From: Geobacteraceae bacterium
GTDB taxonomy: Bacteria; Desulfobacterota; Desulfuromonadia; Desulfuromonadales; BM103
Direction of reading: 5' to 3'
Length of the DNA stretch: 64,000 bases
Assembly: GCA_024641085.1 (NCBI GenBank)
Contig: JAHEDT010000005.1
Span: forward strand, 1 to 64,000
The translations under genes and the position numbers were made by a program. Position 1 is the first letter of the stretch, and every line of letters begins with the position of its first letter. The notes beneath the pieces are model-generated. The model ran no database searches. It saw nothing but the letters and a program-made list of their open reading frames with translations, and was not told where the DNA came from. Positions 34,675-47,055 of this stretch are shown in pieces.

Positions 34675-34705
34675 GAGCCAGTTCCTGGAGTTCTGTCGCG
34701 TTGAC

Positions 34706-35497
34706 TCATGAAAACGATCCATGCACTGGGACCGGGACCGCAGCGGCTTTATCTCTGGCCAGGATCTCGACAGCCAGGTCGAGGTTGGTTTCCGGACTGA
34801 GGAGCGGGCCGAGCAGCCTGGCCTGCGCGGCCCGGTTGAGCAGGCGGTCGTCGTAACCCGCGGCAGGACTCCTCCGGCGCAACTCTGCGACCAGCTCATT
34901 GAAGTTCATCTCCCGCGAAGGCTTCATGCGCGCGCCCAGGCCGTCGTAAACCAAGCTGCTTTGTGGAAAAATAAGCCACGGCCGGCTTCCCTTGCACAGG
35001 TAGAGGACTCGCTCGCGCTCTTCGCTTGACACCGTCTCCCGGCGTTCAACCTTTCTGGTCATGGGCAGTCCTCCCGCCATCAGCGTCTTGCCCATGCTGA
35101 ATTTGCGCTCCGTGACCGTGTGGCTCTCCGCTTGCCCGGTGACCCGGGTGGCTGGGAGCAGCAGCCCGACTGCACTGTAGGCGATCCGGGCTTTACGACC
35201 GTCGACGTCCTCGATATGCAGCATTGCTTCTTCCAGCAGAAAACGGTGCACAATGCAAAATGAACTTCCGGCACCGGCGGCCGAGGTATCGATAACACCC
35301 ACTCTGAAGCCGGCTTCCTGTAACTTTACCGCCAGTCTCTGCGCTGGATCAGGTTCGGCGAAAGTCCCCACGACTGCCGGGCCATTGCCGATAAGCCTCT
35401 GTCGAGCGTCGAAGGCGGTAACCTTCAGAACGCCAGCCAGAGCCTGGGCAAGTTCCGCGGTTGGTTCCTGCCAGTGGTGGATGGTGACGACGTGCAT
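34706..35497 (-). CDS. hypothetical protein, unknown
   Basis: 263-residue soluble protein that I do not recognise. AAAGGA 5-6 nt before ATG 35497 supports the start. The first 75 residues look like an alpha/beta domain (VVTIHHWQEPTAELAQALAG and later VVGTFAEPDPAQRLAVKLQEAGFRVGVI). The sequence FCIVHRFLLEEAMLHIEDVDGRKARIAYSA suggests a beta-rich middle. The C-terminal part is helical, with many Arg and Glu residues. No signal peptide or membrane helix. The first domain alternates between a degraded-Ala/Asp pattern and looks like proteins that store a modified angle between subunits, but no function can be given. It converges on the oxidoreductase gene. Confidence 0.65.
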   Translation of the reverse strand: MHVVTIHHWQEPTAELAQALAGVLKVTAFDARQRLIGNGPAVVGTFAEPDPAQRLAVKLQEAGFRVGVIDTSAAGAGSSFCIVHRFLLEEAMLHIEDVDGRKARIAYSAVGLLLPATRVTGQAESHTVTERKFSMGKTLMAGGLPMTRKVERRETVSSEERERVLYLCKGSRPWLIFPQSSLVYDGLGARMKPSREMNFNELVAELRRRSPAAGYDDRLLNRAAQARLLGPLLSPETNLDLAVEILARDKAAAVPVPVHGSFS

Positions 35498-35715
35498 AGA
35501 CGTCCTTTCGAAAAAATATTAAGTAAAAATAGCCCCGCAAAATTTCTCAGGGAAAATCGTTAAGGGCTTTCCGTTTTAATTGCAAGGCCTGGGGAATGTA
35601 GGCGATCTTTTCACCACGGAAGGGACTGTGGCTGGCCTTGCGCGCACAGCACAGGGCTCAAGGGCATCGTAGAGGATTCAAAAGCACCAAAAGCAAGGCC
35701 TCTTTGGCGGATGGC

Positions 35716-35988
35716 TCAGCGGTGAACCCTTGAGGGGCCTCGATGGTGACGGAAACTTTTTTTGCCGACGTTTCTCTTGTAATAGTAGTCATCGAGACCG
35801 TTCCAATATTCCAGCTTTCCACCCTTCAGAATACTGTCATGGGTCTTCATGAGAATAGCATTTTGATAACGATTGTGTTCACTGCCATAGCCGTCATAAT
35901 TGGTCCGTTTATCGCGCTGTGCCTGCGTCTCGGCAAAAGCTGTAACTGCCATCAGCAACCCGGTCAAAAGTATGATTGTCGTGCGCAT
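35716..35988 (-). CDS. small exported Tyr/His/Arg-rich protein
   Basis: 90 residues with a signal peptide (TTIILLTGLLMAVTAFA, cleavage before ETQAQ). GGGAG lies 8 nt before ATG 35988, which supports a real gene. The mature 70 residues are basic and rich in Tyr, Asn and His (NGLDDYYYKRNVGKKSFRHH) with no cysteine. I do not recognise it. It is probably periplasmic. The base use is less GC-rich than the core genes around. The gap to the next gene on the right (35498-35715) shows nothing. Confidence 0.55.
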   Translation of the reverse strand: MRTTIILLTGLLMAVTAFAETQAQRDKRTNYDGYGSEHNRYQNAILMKTHDSILKGGKLEYWNGLDDYYYKRNVGKKSFRHHRGPSRVHR

Positions 35989-36466
35989 GACTCAACTCCC
36001 ATGAATATTCTCAATTCCTGGTCACTCAGAAATATCTCTGTTGGTAAGGCCCCGGCAAGTTTCCCCGGGTGTGCGTTCCTTAAAATTTAACATCTACGCA
36101 GGAAAAGACTATCTGCCAGACGCAAGAAAATACCCAAAACCTATGGCTTTGTTTCAGGTTGTTGCAACGCACCAATTAAGCTCGGGCATCTTGTGCCTTC
36201 TCGAAGCGGGCTTGCAGGAGATGACCATCTGTCATTGAACCAGGTGGCCATCATTTTATCCGTCAGTTTACCCCTGGCATCCAGTGGCCTGCAAAACTCC
36301 TGGTGCTGACCCAGGGGTGTGACGAACAGTCCCCGTCGGTCTGACCACCAAGTGTTTCTTGTCGGTGCAATACCCTGTTTCCCTGGGGCCTAATTGTCTT
36401 TACAGTCGATGGTCATCCTTCTATTATTCCTCAGCACAGTATCCCTTATATGATTGGACCGTCTGC
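35989..36466. other. intergenic region, nothing recognised
   Basis: About 480 nt between the small exported protein (minus) and the TauE/SafE permease (plus). Short open frames are present, but none has a ribosome site with coding character. No hairpin, repeat or RNA gene was recognised. It should hold both promoters. Confidence 0.4.
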
Positions 36467-37231
36467 ATGGAAATCCAGTTGTGGCAGTATCTGATCGTTT
36501 TTTTACTGATCGGCTTCGCCGGTTTTATCGATTCCATTGCGGGCGGTGGCGGTTTGATTTCGGTGCCTACCTACCTGGCCATGGGAATGCCTGCCGAACT
36601 GATTCTCGGCACCAACAAGTGCGTCAGTTCGACGGGGGCGACATTTGCTGTGTTCCGCTATATCAGAAGTCGCACAATCATTTGGCAAACGGTCATTTAT
36701 GCAATTGTTGCCGCCCTGGTTGGCTCGGCGATCGGCGCCTCATTTTCAACCTACCTATCCAAGCATCTTATTTTCACCCTGTTGCTCATCGTCATACCGA
36801 TTCTGCTCTACCTCCAAGCCAGGAAAATGCCGGCGCTCTCCTCAAGGCTTGAGTTGACCCGTCGGCAGATTGTCTCGCGCGCCATTCTGGCCGGCTTTTT
36901 CCTCGGCGGTTACGATGGGTTGTTCGGCCCGGGGACCGGAACCTTTCTTTTGTTGGCATTTATGATGTTCCTTCACATGGCGACCCGCGAGGCAAGCGCC
37001 AATGCCCGCATTGTCAACTACGCTTCCAATGTTTCCGCATTTATCTATTTTTTGATTCAGGGGCGTATTTTCTGGCCGGTTGCCGTGATGGCCGTATTCG
37101 CCTCCATTCTGGGCAATTGGCTCGGTAGCGGCCTGGTTCTCAATAATGCCGACCGGGTCGTCGTCCCGGTCTTCCGCTTTGTGCTCTCGCTGCTCATGCT
37201 CAAGTGCAGCTACGATCTTATTTTCACATGA
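36467..37231 (+). CDS. TauE/SafE (TSUP) family permease
   Basis: 254-residue permease with seven or eight helices. Both halves of the TSUP repeat are visible: GFAGFIDSIAGGGGLISVP at about 17-35 and GFFLGGYDGLFGPGTGTFL at about 143-161, the glycine-rich re-entrant motifs of the family. TSUP proteins export sulfite, sulfonates or related organic anions; the substrate is open here. The start is ATG 36467, where the family N-terminus begins. The frame extends 36 codons upstream without support. A terminator follows. The ribosome site is weak. Confidence 0.85.
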   Translation: MEIQLWQYLIVFLLIGFAGFIDSIAGGGGLISVPTYLAMGMPAELILGTNKCVSSTGATFAVFRYIRSRTIIWQTVIYAIVAALVGSAIGASFSTYLSKHLIFTLLLIVIPILLYLQARKMPALSSRLELTRRQIVSRAILAGFFLGGYDGLFGPGTGTFLLLAFMMFLHMATREASANARIVNYASNVSAFIYFLIQGRIFWPVAVMAVFASILGNWLGSGLVLNNADRVVVPVFRFVLSLLMLKCSYDLIFT

Positions 37232-37367
37232 GCAACAGGTCCGGTGAAAGAGGGTCCCTCTCGTTACTGTTAGCCTGATCTTCAAGAAAGGTAACATATA
37301 GGGTCACGTGGCTCTTTGCCAGGTAGCGGCATGGTGGCAATCAAGCAAAATCTTGTGAATTTTGAAA

Positions 37368-37401
37368 AAGGCGTGTCCCTCTTGAGAGGCACGTTTTTTT
37401 T
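37368..37401 (+). terminator. intrinsic terminator of TauE/SafE gene
   Basis: CGTGTCCCTC (37372-37381) pairs, with a small bulge, to GAGGCACG (37385-37393) and is followed by eight T. It lies 140 nt after the permease stop; the gap between shows nothing else. Confidence 0.82.
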
Positions 37402-37521
37402 GTCCCCTGGCCAGGTTGGCATTAAAATTGAATAAATTAGGCTTAGTATTCAAATGTTGCCAGGCAGGGCGGTCGCCCACAAAAGCAGTAAATCTTCTGA
37501 AAGTAGTGCGAGAGAATTGTT

Positions 37522-38037
37522 ATGGCTGAGCATGGTTTGGACGTTACTGAAAGTCGATTGGGGCCATACGAAGGACTCACTGAAGAGATGACACAGGGCA
37601 ATGATTTCAGGAGATGCGCGGGTTTCACTTTAGTCGAGTTGATCGTCATCACGGCCATCATCGGAGTGCTGGCCGCGATTGCCATCCCGGCTTACAGCCG
37701 GTTTGTCGAGAAGACAAAAGTCACTCGTGCGGTTGCCGAAATTCGTGCTCTTGAAAAAGACCTTCTGGCCTCAATGGTCGACAGCAATACTCTGCCGAAT
37801 TCGCTGAACGACATCGGGCGTGGCACGCTGCGTGACCCCTGGGGCAAACCGTACCAGTATTTGAAGATTCCAGCGCGAGAGGGCTTATTTGGCCAGCGTC
37901 TGAACAATGATTTTGATCTTTACAGCCAGGGACCGGATGATCAATCTAATTTATTGGATATCACAGACGACACCAGTAAGGACGATGTTGTGCGGGCCGG
38001 TGACGGCGGATGGGTCGGGCTGGGGGCGGATTTCTAG
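37522..38037 (+). CDS. orphan GspG-like pseudopilin
   Basis: 171 residues with a class III signal and the pilin N-terminus G-FTLVELIVITAIIGVLAAIAIPAYSRF, cut by prepilin peptidase after Gly34. The C-terminal part has DPWGKPYQY and a Ca-binding-like DFDLYSQGPDDQ, as in the major pseudopilin GspG of type II secretion. It is not within a secretion operon here. The start at ATG 37522 has GAGAG 7 nt upstream but gives a long 34-residue leader. ATG 37588 would give a more usual 12-residue leader but has no proper ribosome site. It stands 83 nt before the zinc-ribbon protein gene. Confidence 0.85.
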   Translation: MAEHGLDVTESRLGPYEGLTEEMTQGNDFRRCAGFTLVELIVITAIIGVLAAIAIPAYSRFVEKTKVTRAVAEIRALEKDLLASMVDSNTLPNSLNDIGRGTLRDPWGKPYQYLKIPAREGLFGQRLNNDFDLYSQGPDDQSNLLDITDDTSKDDVVRAGDGGWVGLGADF

Positions 38038-38120
38038 CCATGCCCAGTCTGTTTTCCAAAATGATATAGACATAATAAAAGTCGGGTCCGTTCGGGGCCC
38101 CTTGGCAAAGGTGTTGACTC

Positions 38121-39032
38121 ATGAAGTGCCCATGTCCCAAATGCGACGCAACCATAGAAATCTCAGAGCAGAAAATTTCTGCCAACGCCAATTCTCAGAA
38201 CTGCCCTGACTGCAAGGATAAGTACTGGTTCCGGCAGGAAAAGTTCATGCTCAGGGGGTATCGGAAGCAAGGCCGGCTCTATTGCTGCGACTGTGGCGGG
38301 GAACTCGGCAGCGACCTGCTCTGCCTGAGCTGCGGTAGCCTGTGCCCCGACTACTGCGTCGTGCAATCGCCCAGGTTTGTCAGCCACAAGCAGCAGAAAG
38401 CCGGCTACAGATTCAGCCTCCCCCAGAGGAGCAAGTCCACGGCGAAGGCAACTCCCACTGCAAAAGCTGCGCAGCCGCAAACCAGCAAGAGTTGGCTGGT
38501 TTACCCCGTCCTCGCCGTGCTGGCTCTGGTCCTGGTCGGCGGCCTGTCCAAGGTCTACCTGGATCACAAAGCACACCAGGAGTATGCCAAAAATTTCATC
38601 GTGGCCCTCTATGGGGTCAAGTCCGGAACCGACTTGAACCTGGGGCTCATTGACAACATTTCTTCCACGTGGCAACAGAACCTGGGAGCAGGCGGTATAG
38701 CTCCGCGTCCGAGTCAGAAGGATCTCGATAAATTGACGGTGGTGAAGAAAAGAATCAGTCAGGCGATGGAGACCCTGAACGAGTCACCGGAAAAATTTGT
38801 CGAGGCGCGCACGCAGCTGATCCGGCTGCACGGTGTCTACGAGCAGATTTATGCCCTGAATATCTCCAACCCGGATTCGCTCGACGAATATACTGTGTCC
38901 GTCGACAAACTGAAGGCGAGCTTTTCCAAGGCAGCGGATGAGCTCAAGGGGGCCATGCCGGAAGAATTGTCGAATGAACTTAAGGCTTCAGTCGCCAAGT
39001 ACACTAACCTGAGTTTCCTGGTCAAAGGGTAA
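38121..39032 (+). CDS. zinc-ribbon single-pass membrane protein
   Basis: 303 residues. The N-terminal 80 residues hold 14 cysteines as CxxC-type zinc ribbons (MKCPCPKC, NCPDC, CCDCGGEL, CLSCGSLC); the first resembles the MJ0042 finger. A Lys/Ala/Pro linker follows, then one transmembrane helix (about 125-146) and a helical extracytoplasmic domain to the end. I cannot name a function. It follows the pseudopilin gene on the same strand, so a role in that pilus-like system is possible. A strong terminator lies 245 nt after its stop; the gap 39033-39276 contains nothing else. Confidence 0.75.
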   Translation: MKCPCPKCDATIEISEQKISANANSQNCPDCKDKYWFRQEKFMLRGYRKQGRLYCCDCGGELGSDLLCLSCGSLCPDYCVVQSPRFVSHKQQKAGYRFSLPQRSKSTAKATPTAKAAQPQTSKSWLVYPVLAVLALVLVGGLSKVYLDHKAHQEYAKNFIVALYGVKSGTDLNLGLIDNISSTWQQNLGAGGIAPRPSQKDLDKLTVVKKRISQAMETLNESPEKFVEARTQLIRLHGVYEQIYALNISNPDSLDEYTVSVDKLKASFSKAADELKGAMPEELSNELKASVAKYTNLSFLVKG

Positions 39033-39276
39033 TCGACGTGATCCTGTCACGCCTGTGTTGGAAGACTTCTGAAGGGAATAAACGTATCTTAAGGCCATAA
39101 ATTGTCGCTTTCTATTGACAATTGTGGGCAAAATTGCATGGCCCATGAAGATGCCGCCGGGGTTTTTTGGATGTCGCCAGAACTCTTAAAAGAATGTTTG
39201 CCACGGTAACTTTGCCGCCGTGATCTAGAACAAGTTAAACCGGGCCGCGCGGTTGCATGGGACACGATTAAAACAT

Positions 39277-39311
39277 AAAGTGGGCACTCTGTCACGGGTG
39301 CCCACTTTTTT
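39277..39311 (+). terminator. intrinsic terminator
   Basis: An 11-bp perfect stem (39277-39287 with 39298-39308) is followed by T-rich sequence. Strong on the plus strand. The minus strand gives TTTATGTTTT after the stem, so it may also serve the other side. Confidence 0.88.
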
Positions 39312-39420
39312 ACTGGCTGCGGCTTACTTAGTTTTTACCCGGTGCTATACACAGAAGAAAATCTTCCCGCATTATTTTACGATGACCGAGGCTTGAATCC
39401 GGACCGGTTTACCGACTGAT

Positions 39421-39816
39421 TTAAATAGCTTCGCTGTCATTACGAAAATGGACTGCCGCTATGCGCACAGCGACATCACCTAATACTTGAGTTTGATGTC
39501 CTTGACCACTCGTGTCGTCCAATAAAACGACATCGCCGGCTCTTCGAATCAACCGCTCTCCATCGCCAGCTTCGAACTCGCACTCTCCAGTCATTAATAT
39601 CAGCCATTGTCGAACCGGAGTCGGATGCCAGTCTCCGTACCAACCCACAGGCAGTTCCAGGAAAACGCTTTGTTCGGCCGGTTCTGCCGCAGATGTATTC
39701 AAAGGTGGTGCGGGGGGCGCATAGTCTTTCGACGTTAAGTGTATCCTTTTAATCTCAAAATGGGAGCATCCATCCGGGTCCGCGTAGATTCGCAAATACT
39801 CAATAGTGCCCATCAT
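39421..39816 (-). CDS. cupin-fold protein
   Basis: 131-residue small cupin. The barrel motifs are LILMTGECEFEAGDG and RRAGDVVLLDDTSGQGHQTQ; the second histidine-containing stretch HFRND closes the fold. The usual HxH...E metal set is only partly present (WHPTP, then E near 80), so metal binding is uncertain. AAAGGAG precedes a double ATG. It has no operon partner. Likely a small-molecule binding or isomerase-type protein; no function can be assigned. Related cupins are often annotated as DUF-type proteins. Confidence 0.7.
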   Translation of the reverse strand: MMGTIEYLRIYADPDGCSHFEIKRIHLTSKDYAPPAPPLNTSAAEPAEQSVFLELPVGWYGDWHPTPVRQWLILMTGECEFEAGDGERLIRRAGDVVLLDDTSGQGHQTQVLGDVAVRIAAVHFRNDSEAI

Positions 39817-40011
39817 TGATTCTCCTTTATTTAAAACCTACTGTTCTGGTTATAAACGTCAAGTGTGAAAAAAGGGAGAATCTCTCCGTGATCGTCTCAG
39901 TCTGCCATGAACATGTGTATCTAAAGGCGGTGGACAAGTTGGTCCCATGGCGTGTGCGCATAAGCAAAAAGAAGCAACCGGAAGGTAAGCAAGGAGAGAA
40001 TGTTAGATAGC

Positions 40012-40758
40012 TTATTTTGCCTGCTTCTCTTGGTTGATGCGACTGGGCATTTCAGGTTGGATAAGCTGGTTGTTGAGTCTGGCCAGGGTATCTACGGCCA
40101 GCAGTTGTCCCCTTTCGATGGCCTGGGGAGTCATCATCTCTTTGAGGACCGCCATATTTTTCAACGCAGTTTCTTCGCCGTTGGCCGCAGCCACTGCCCA
40201 CCAGGCATAGGCGTCTTCATAACTTTCCGAAACCCCTTGGCCATTAGCGTACAAAACTCCGAGATTGGATTGAGCCCGGGCATCACCCTGTTCGGCGGCC
40301 AAACGATACCACTTGACGGCCTCTTGATAGTCCCGTGATACCCCTCGTTTGTTCTGGTACATGACGCCGAGGTTGAATTGAGCCCGGGCCTCGCCCTGTT
40401 CGGCGGCTAAGTGGTACCATTTGACAGCTTCTTTATCGTCCTGCATTACGCCCAGGCCGTTCTCGTACATCGCCCCGAGATTGTACTGACTGAGGGCATA
40501 ACCCTGCTCGGCTGCTAAACGATACCACTTGACGGCCTCTTGGTGGTCACGTGGCACTCCTCGGCCATTCTCGTACATAACCCCGAGATTATATTGAGCA
40601 AGGGGTTCGCCGGCGGCCGCTTCTATCATCAGGAGCTGATAAGCTTTTTGATGATTTCCAGATTCGCTGGCCTGCAAGGCATCCTCAAGGTTTCCGGCAT
40701 AAGAGACCGGTACCAGAAGGACAATCAATATGGCGATAAAAAAAGACTTTAAGATCAT
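40012..40758 (-). CDS. exported Sel1-repeat protein
   Basis: 248 residues with a signal peptide (FFIAILIVLLVPVSYA, 1-21) and four 36-residue Sel1-like repeats at about 50-85, 86-121, 122-157 and 158-193, each of the form AQYNLGVMYENGRGV then EAVKWYRLAAEQG. The repeats are close in DNA as well, giving a 108-bp tandem pattern at about 40180-40610. Such periplasmic Sel1 proteins act as adaptor scaffolds. The start has AAAGG 8 nt upstream. No partner gene is adjacent. Confidence 0.85.
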   Translation of the reverse strand: MILKSFFIAILIVLLVPVSYAGNLEDALQASESGNHQKAYQLLMIEAAAGEPLAQYNLGVMYENGRGVPRDHQEAVKWYRLAAEQGYALSQYNLGAMYENGLGVMQDDKEAVKWYHLAAEQGEARAQFNLGVMYQNKRGVSRDYQEAVKWYRLAAEQGDARAQSNLGVLYANGQGVSESYEDAYAWWAVAAANGEETALKNMAVLKEMMTPQAIERGQLLAVDTLARLNNQLIQPEMPSRINQEKQAK

Positions 40759-41077
40759 TCGTTTGGCCTTTTGAAATACGCAAAAGTAAACTGGCCCTCA
40801 CAGCATACGGATACCAATTCCCACCCTTCCTTGCCATATTCGTCCAGCTTGCCTTTGTGTTCTGAATTGCTGCTGCATAAGAGGCCGCTTACTTGCTGAA
40901 CCATGTATTCCCACTTCTTCATTATCCCCTCTTCCCTTTGCTATTAAATATGCCCTTCAGATTATGAGAGGTCAATTATGAATTAGCCCCGAACATTCCG
41001 AAACATGGTGAGCGCTGTCAAGAGAGGGGGATTAGAAATACTTGTTACCAGCCTTATGGTCCAGAAGGGGCTATAAA
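40759..41077. other. intergenic region, nothing recognised
   Basis: About 320 nt between the Sel1 protein gene and the tRNA-Asn terminator. No promoter, RNA or coding region was recognised. It is moderately AT-rich near 40940-40980. Confidence 0.4.
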
Positions 41078-41112
41078 GAAAAAGGGACCTACAGCAAAAT
41101 CTGCAGGTCCCT
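41078..41112 (-). terminator. terminator of tRNA-Asn
   Basis: A 12-nt arm (41083-41094) pairs with 41101-41112 with one mismatch. On the minus strand it is followed by TTTTTCTT. It begins 10 nt after the tRNA-Asn 3' end. The plus strand also shows GTTTTT, so it may work both ways. Confidence 0.82.
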
Positions 41113-41121
41113 GTTTTTGAA

Positions 41122-41197
41122 TGGCTCCCCGAGTAAGACTCGAACTTACGACAAGCGGATTAACAGTCCGCTGCTCTACCGACTGAGCTATCGGGGA
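41122..41197 (-). tRNA. tRNA-Asn (GTT)
   Basis: 76 nt with CCA encoded. Acceptor arm TCCCCGA with TCGGGGA, D-arm with AGCTCAGTCGGTAGAGC, anticodon arm GCGGACTGTTAATCCGC with anticodon GTT, and a T-arm with GTTCGAGTC. It has a dedicated terminator. A small AACGCC/GGCGTT hairpin at about 41223-41241 lies in its leader. Confidence 0.97.
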
Positions 41198-41411
41198 ATA
41201 TAAGTCTCGCGGTATCAATTAATAACGCCAAGACAGGGCGTTTTTATACACCTTGAAGAATGTTATGTCAAGCACGTTTGTCATGTCCGGAGAGACATTC
41301 CCCCGGTGTTTGCAGAAGTTTTCTTTAGCGCCTGAGAGCCGGTCCTGACACTGATGGTCATGCGGTCAGCAGATGCTCTTTTCCGGTTAGAAGTTTTGTT
41401 GTTACGAAAAC

Positions 41412-41448
41412 AAAAAAACCCGCGCATCGTCTAGCGTGTGCGGGCTTT
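41412..41448 (-). terminator. terminator of mglA
   Basis: The stem CCCGCGCA (41419-41426) with TGTGCGGG (41437-41444), including a G-U, is followed on the minus strand by seven T. It lies 22 nt after the mglA stop. Confidence 0.9.
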
Positions 41449-41469
41449 TAGATCTTGTCGAACCGCGAA

Positions 41470-42066
41470 TCAGGCGCCGGCGCCGCCTTTTTTGAGCTCG
41501 AGCAGAATCAGTTTGGCCACGGCCTTGAGTGTTTCAAACACCCCTTCGCCGGTCTGGGCGCAGGCGGTGAACTCGAGGACGTTATTGGGGTTGAGCAGTT
41601 CACGCAATTCCTCGAGCGGGCTGCAGTTGGGCAGGTCCTGTTTGTTGTACTGGATCACAAAGGGCAGCTTCTCCAGTTCGTAGCCCTGCTCCTCGAGATT
41701 GACTTTGAGGTTCTCCATGCTCTCGATGTTGGCATCAAGGCGCTCTTCCTGGGAGTCTGCAACAAAGACAACACCGTCGACACCTTTCAAAATAAGCTTA
41801 CGCGAGGCATCGTAGAAGACCTGGCCGGGGACGGTATAGAGATGGAAGCGGGTCTTGAACCCGCGGATTTCACCAAGGGCCAGGGGCAAAAAGTCGAAAA
41901 AGAGGGTCCGCTCAGTTTCCGTGGCCAGGGAAATCATCTTCCCTTTGGCATCTGGAGCGGTCTTCTGATAGACAAACTGGAGGTTGGTCGTCTTGCCGCA
42001 CAATCCCGGACCGTAGTAGACGATCTTGCAATTGATCTCACGGGAGGCGTAGTTGATGAAAGACAT
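41470..42066 (-). CDS. mglA: MglA-type small GTPase
   Basis: 198-residue Ras-like GTPase of the MglA family. P-loop [12 protein letters not shown] at 17-28, a switch II region [20 protein letters not shown] and NKQDL for guanine. MglA sets cell polarity and motility direction in Myxococcus, with MglB as its GAP. The Roadblock gene upstream (12 nt) is the MglB counterpart. In this group pili- or flagella-polarity control is likely. The gene ends at a strong terminator. ATG 42066 is supported by the family N-terminus [12 protein letters not shown]. Confidence 0.94.
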   Translation of the reverse strand: MSFINYASREINCKIVYYGPGLCGKTTNLQFVYQKTAPDAKGKMISLATETERTLFFDFLPLALGEIRGFKTRFHLYTVPGQVFYDASRKLILKGVDGVVFVADSQEERLDANIESMENLKVNLEEQGYELEKLPFVIQYNKQDLPNCSPLEELRELLNPNNVLEFTACAQTGEGVFETLKAVAKLILLELKKGGAGA

Positions 42067-42078
42067 GTTCCGGTATCC

Positions 42079-42579
42079 TTAACTGAACAAGTTGTCTATG
42101 TCGTCGTCGGTAATTTCGGCAAAAGGACTGTCGGCGTTGCCGGTTTTTTCCATTTCAGCCGTTTTGACGGCGAGATCCTGGAAAATCTTAGCCAGTTCTT
42201 CACTGGCTTTTTTGACGCGCAACCTGACCAGCCCGAGAGAACTGCGATGGTCAAAGATGACCACCAGGATGACACGCTGAGCAACGATCGAAATATGAAT
42301 GTTGTCCTTTTCCCCCTCGTGAAACAGAATGGAAAACTCCTTTTCACCGATCAGCTTGGCAAGGCCGCCAGTAGCGGCGATGTTGCCGGCCGTCAGCGAG
42401 GCAAGGCTGGTCGTGTCGAGGTGCTCGGTTTCTCCACAGCCGGCAATCAGCTGCCCGTTTTTGTCAACCAGGAAGATGACCTTGGCGTTGGATTCGCGCA
42501 GCAGCTTTTCAATAACTACGCTGATCCTCTGGAATTCCTCGTCGTACATGACAAAGGAGGTTTGCTGTGGATGGAGCAT
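42079..42579 (-). CDS. mglB: Roadblock/LC7 protein, MglB-like GAP
   Basis: 166-residue Roadblock/LC7-domain protein (about 15-125) with VIFLVDKNGQLIAGCGE and LASLTAGNIAATGGLAKLIGE, followed by a charged helical tail that ends in DDDIDNLFS. It is homologous to MglB, which forms dimers that activate the MglA GTPase. AAGGAG about 9 nt before ATG 42579 sets the start. Its stop is 12 nt before mglA. A promoter lies just upstream. Confidence 0.9.
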   Translation of the reverse strand: MLHPQQTSFVMYDEEFQRISVVIEKLLRESNAKVIFLVDKNGQLIAGCGETEHLDTTSLASLTAGNIAATGGLAKLIGEKEFSILFHEGEKDNIHISIVAQRVILVVIFDHRSSLGLVRLRVKKASEELAKIFQDLAVKTAEMEKTGNADSPFAEITDDDIDNLFS

Positions 42580-42617
42580 GCTGAGTTCTCCTTAGGGGGG
42601 GTTCTGCGCCAGTAGCC

Positions 42618-42647
42618 CTTATAGCATTTCAAATGGCCATTTATCAA
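42618..42647 (-). promoter_or_regulatory. promoter of mglB-mglA
   Basis: On the minus strand TTGATA (plus 42642-42647), an 18-nt spacer and TATAAG (plus 42618-42623). It lies between the nifJ terminator and mglB, so the pair is transcribed alone. Confidence 0.5.
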
Positions 42648-42743
42648 GCCTTTTGCCTTGTTTTCAGCGCTGATAGGGGACTGCGGATCCAGGGGCGGCC
42701 ATCTCCGGGCGGGGGCAGTACCCGCCTGATTCGACGCCAGGCA

Positions 42744-42780
42744 TGAAAAAAAGCTCCCGGCTGCAGCACCGGGAGCTTTT
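42744..42780 (-). terminator. terminator of nifJ
   Basis: A 12-bp stem (42749-42760 with 42769-42780) with an 8-nt loop is followed on the minus strand by TTTTTTT. It lies 19 nt after the nifJ stop. Confidence 0.95.
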
Positions 42781-42798
42781 CGTTGCAGGGAGGACTGC

Positions 42799-46377
<3,579 letters not shown>

Positions 46378-46455
46378 CAGACTTCCTCCTTGACTGGAAT
46401 GTTGTATCGGTAAAGCGGTTCTACTCGACTAGCAGGAACGACTTCCGAGCCGGGG

Positions 46456-47055
46456 TCAGATATCTCGCCGTCCCTCGACGGCCCGGTTCACAGTCGCTTC
46501 GTCAACGTACTCGAGTTCACTACCCATCGGAATCCCGTAAGCCAGGCGCGTCACCCTGATCCCGAGGGGCTGAATCAGCTTGGCCAGGTACAGGGCCGTG
46601 GCGTCGCCCTCGACAGTAAAATTGGTTGCTATGAGAATCTCCTGAAAGCCGCCTTGCTCGAGGCGCGAGATCAGGGGGGCAATCTTGAGGTCTTCTGGAC
46701 CGATACCGTCCAGGGGCGACAATGCTCCGTGCAGCACGTGGTAGAGCCCCTTGAACGAACGGCTGCGCTCAATGGCCAGGAGCGCCTGGGGCTCTTCAAC
46801 GACACAGAGCAGGGTTGCGTCTCTTCCTGGATCACAGCAGAGGGCGCAAGGATCCTGTTCCGTGATATGGAAACAAACGGAGCAGAACCTGGTATTGCGT
46901 TGCAAGTCGAGAATAGCCCCCGCCAAGGCTTCGGCCTGGCCCTTGGGCTGACGAAGCAAGAAAAAGGCCAGTCGGGTTGCCGTCTTATTGCCGACACCGG
47001 GGAACTTGGCCAATTCCGCGACCAGGCGTGCGAAAGACGGAATGGAGTCTAGCAT
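46456..47055 (-). CDS. recR: recombination mediator RecR
   Basis: 199-residue RecR, which with RecO/RecF helps load RecA at gaps. Helix-hairpin-helix FPGVGNKTATRLAFFLL (18-34), a zinc finger CSVC...CALC (about 58-74) and a Toprim domain (LLCVVEEPQALLAIERS) with LIATNFTVEGDATALYL. It ends the conserved dnaX-ybaB-recR order, but here a 247-nt AT-rich gap with its own likely promoter separates it from ybaB. No Shine-Dalgarno sequence is visible before ATG 47055. Confidence 0.95.
   Translation of the reverse strand: MLDSIPSFARLVAELAKFPGVGNKTATRLAFFLLRQPKGQAEALAGAILDLQRNTRFCSVCFHITEQDPCALCCDPGRDATLLCVVEEPQALLAIERSRSFKGLYHVLHGALSPLDGIGPEDLKIAPLISRLEQGGFQEILIATNFTVEGDATALYLAKLIQPLGIRVTRLAYGIPMGSELEYVDEATVNRAVEGRRDI

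Noticed and set aside
41455-42615. 386-codon plus-strand frame opposite mglA/mglB
   Set aside because: Antisense to two genes with clear motifs, a promoter and a terminator.
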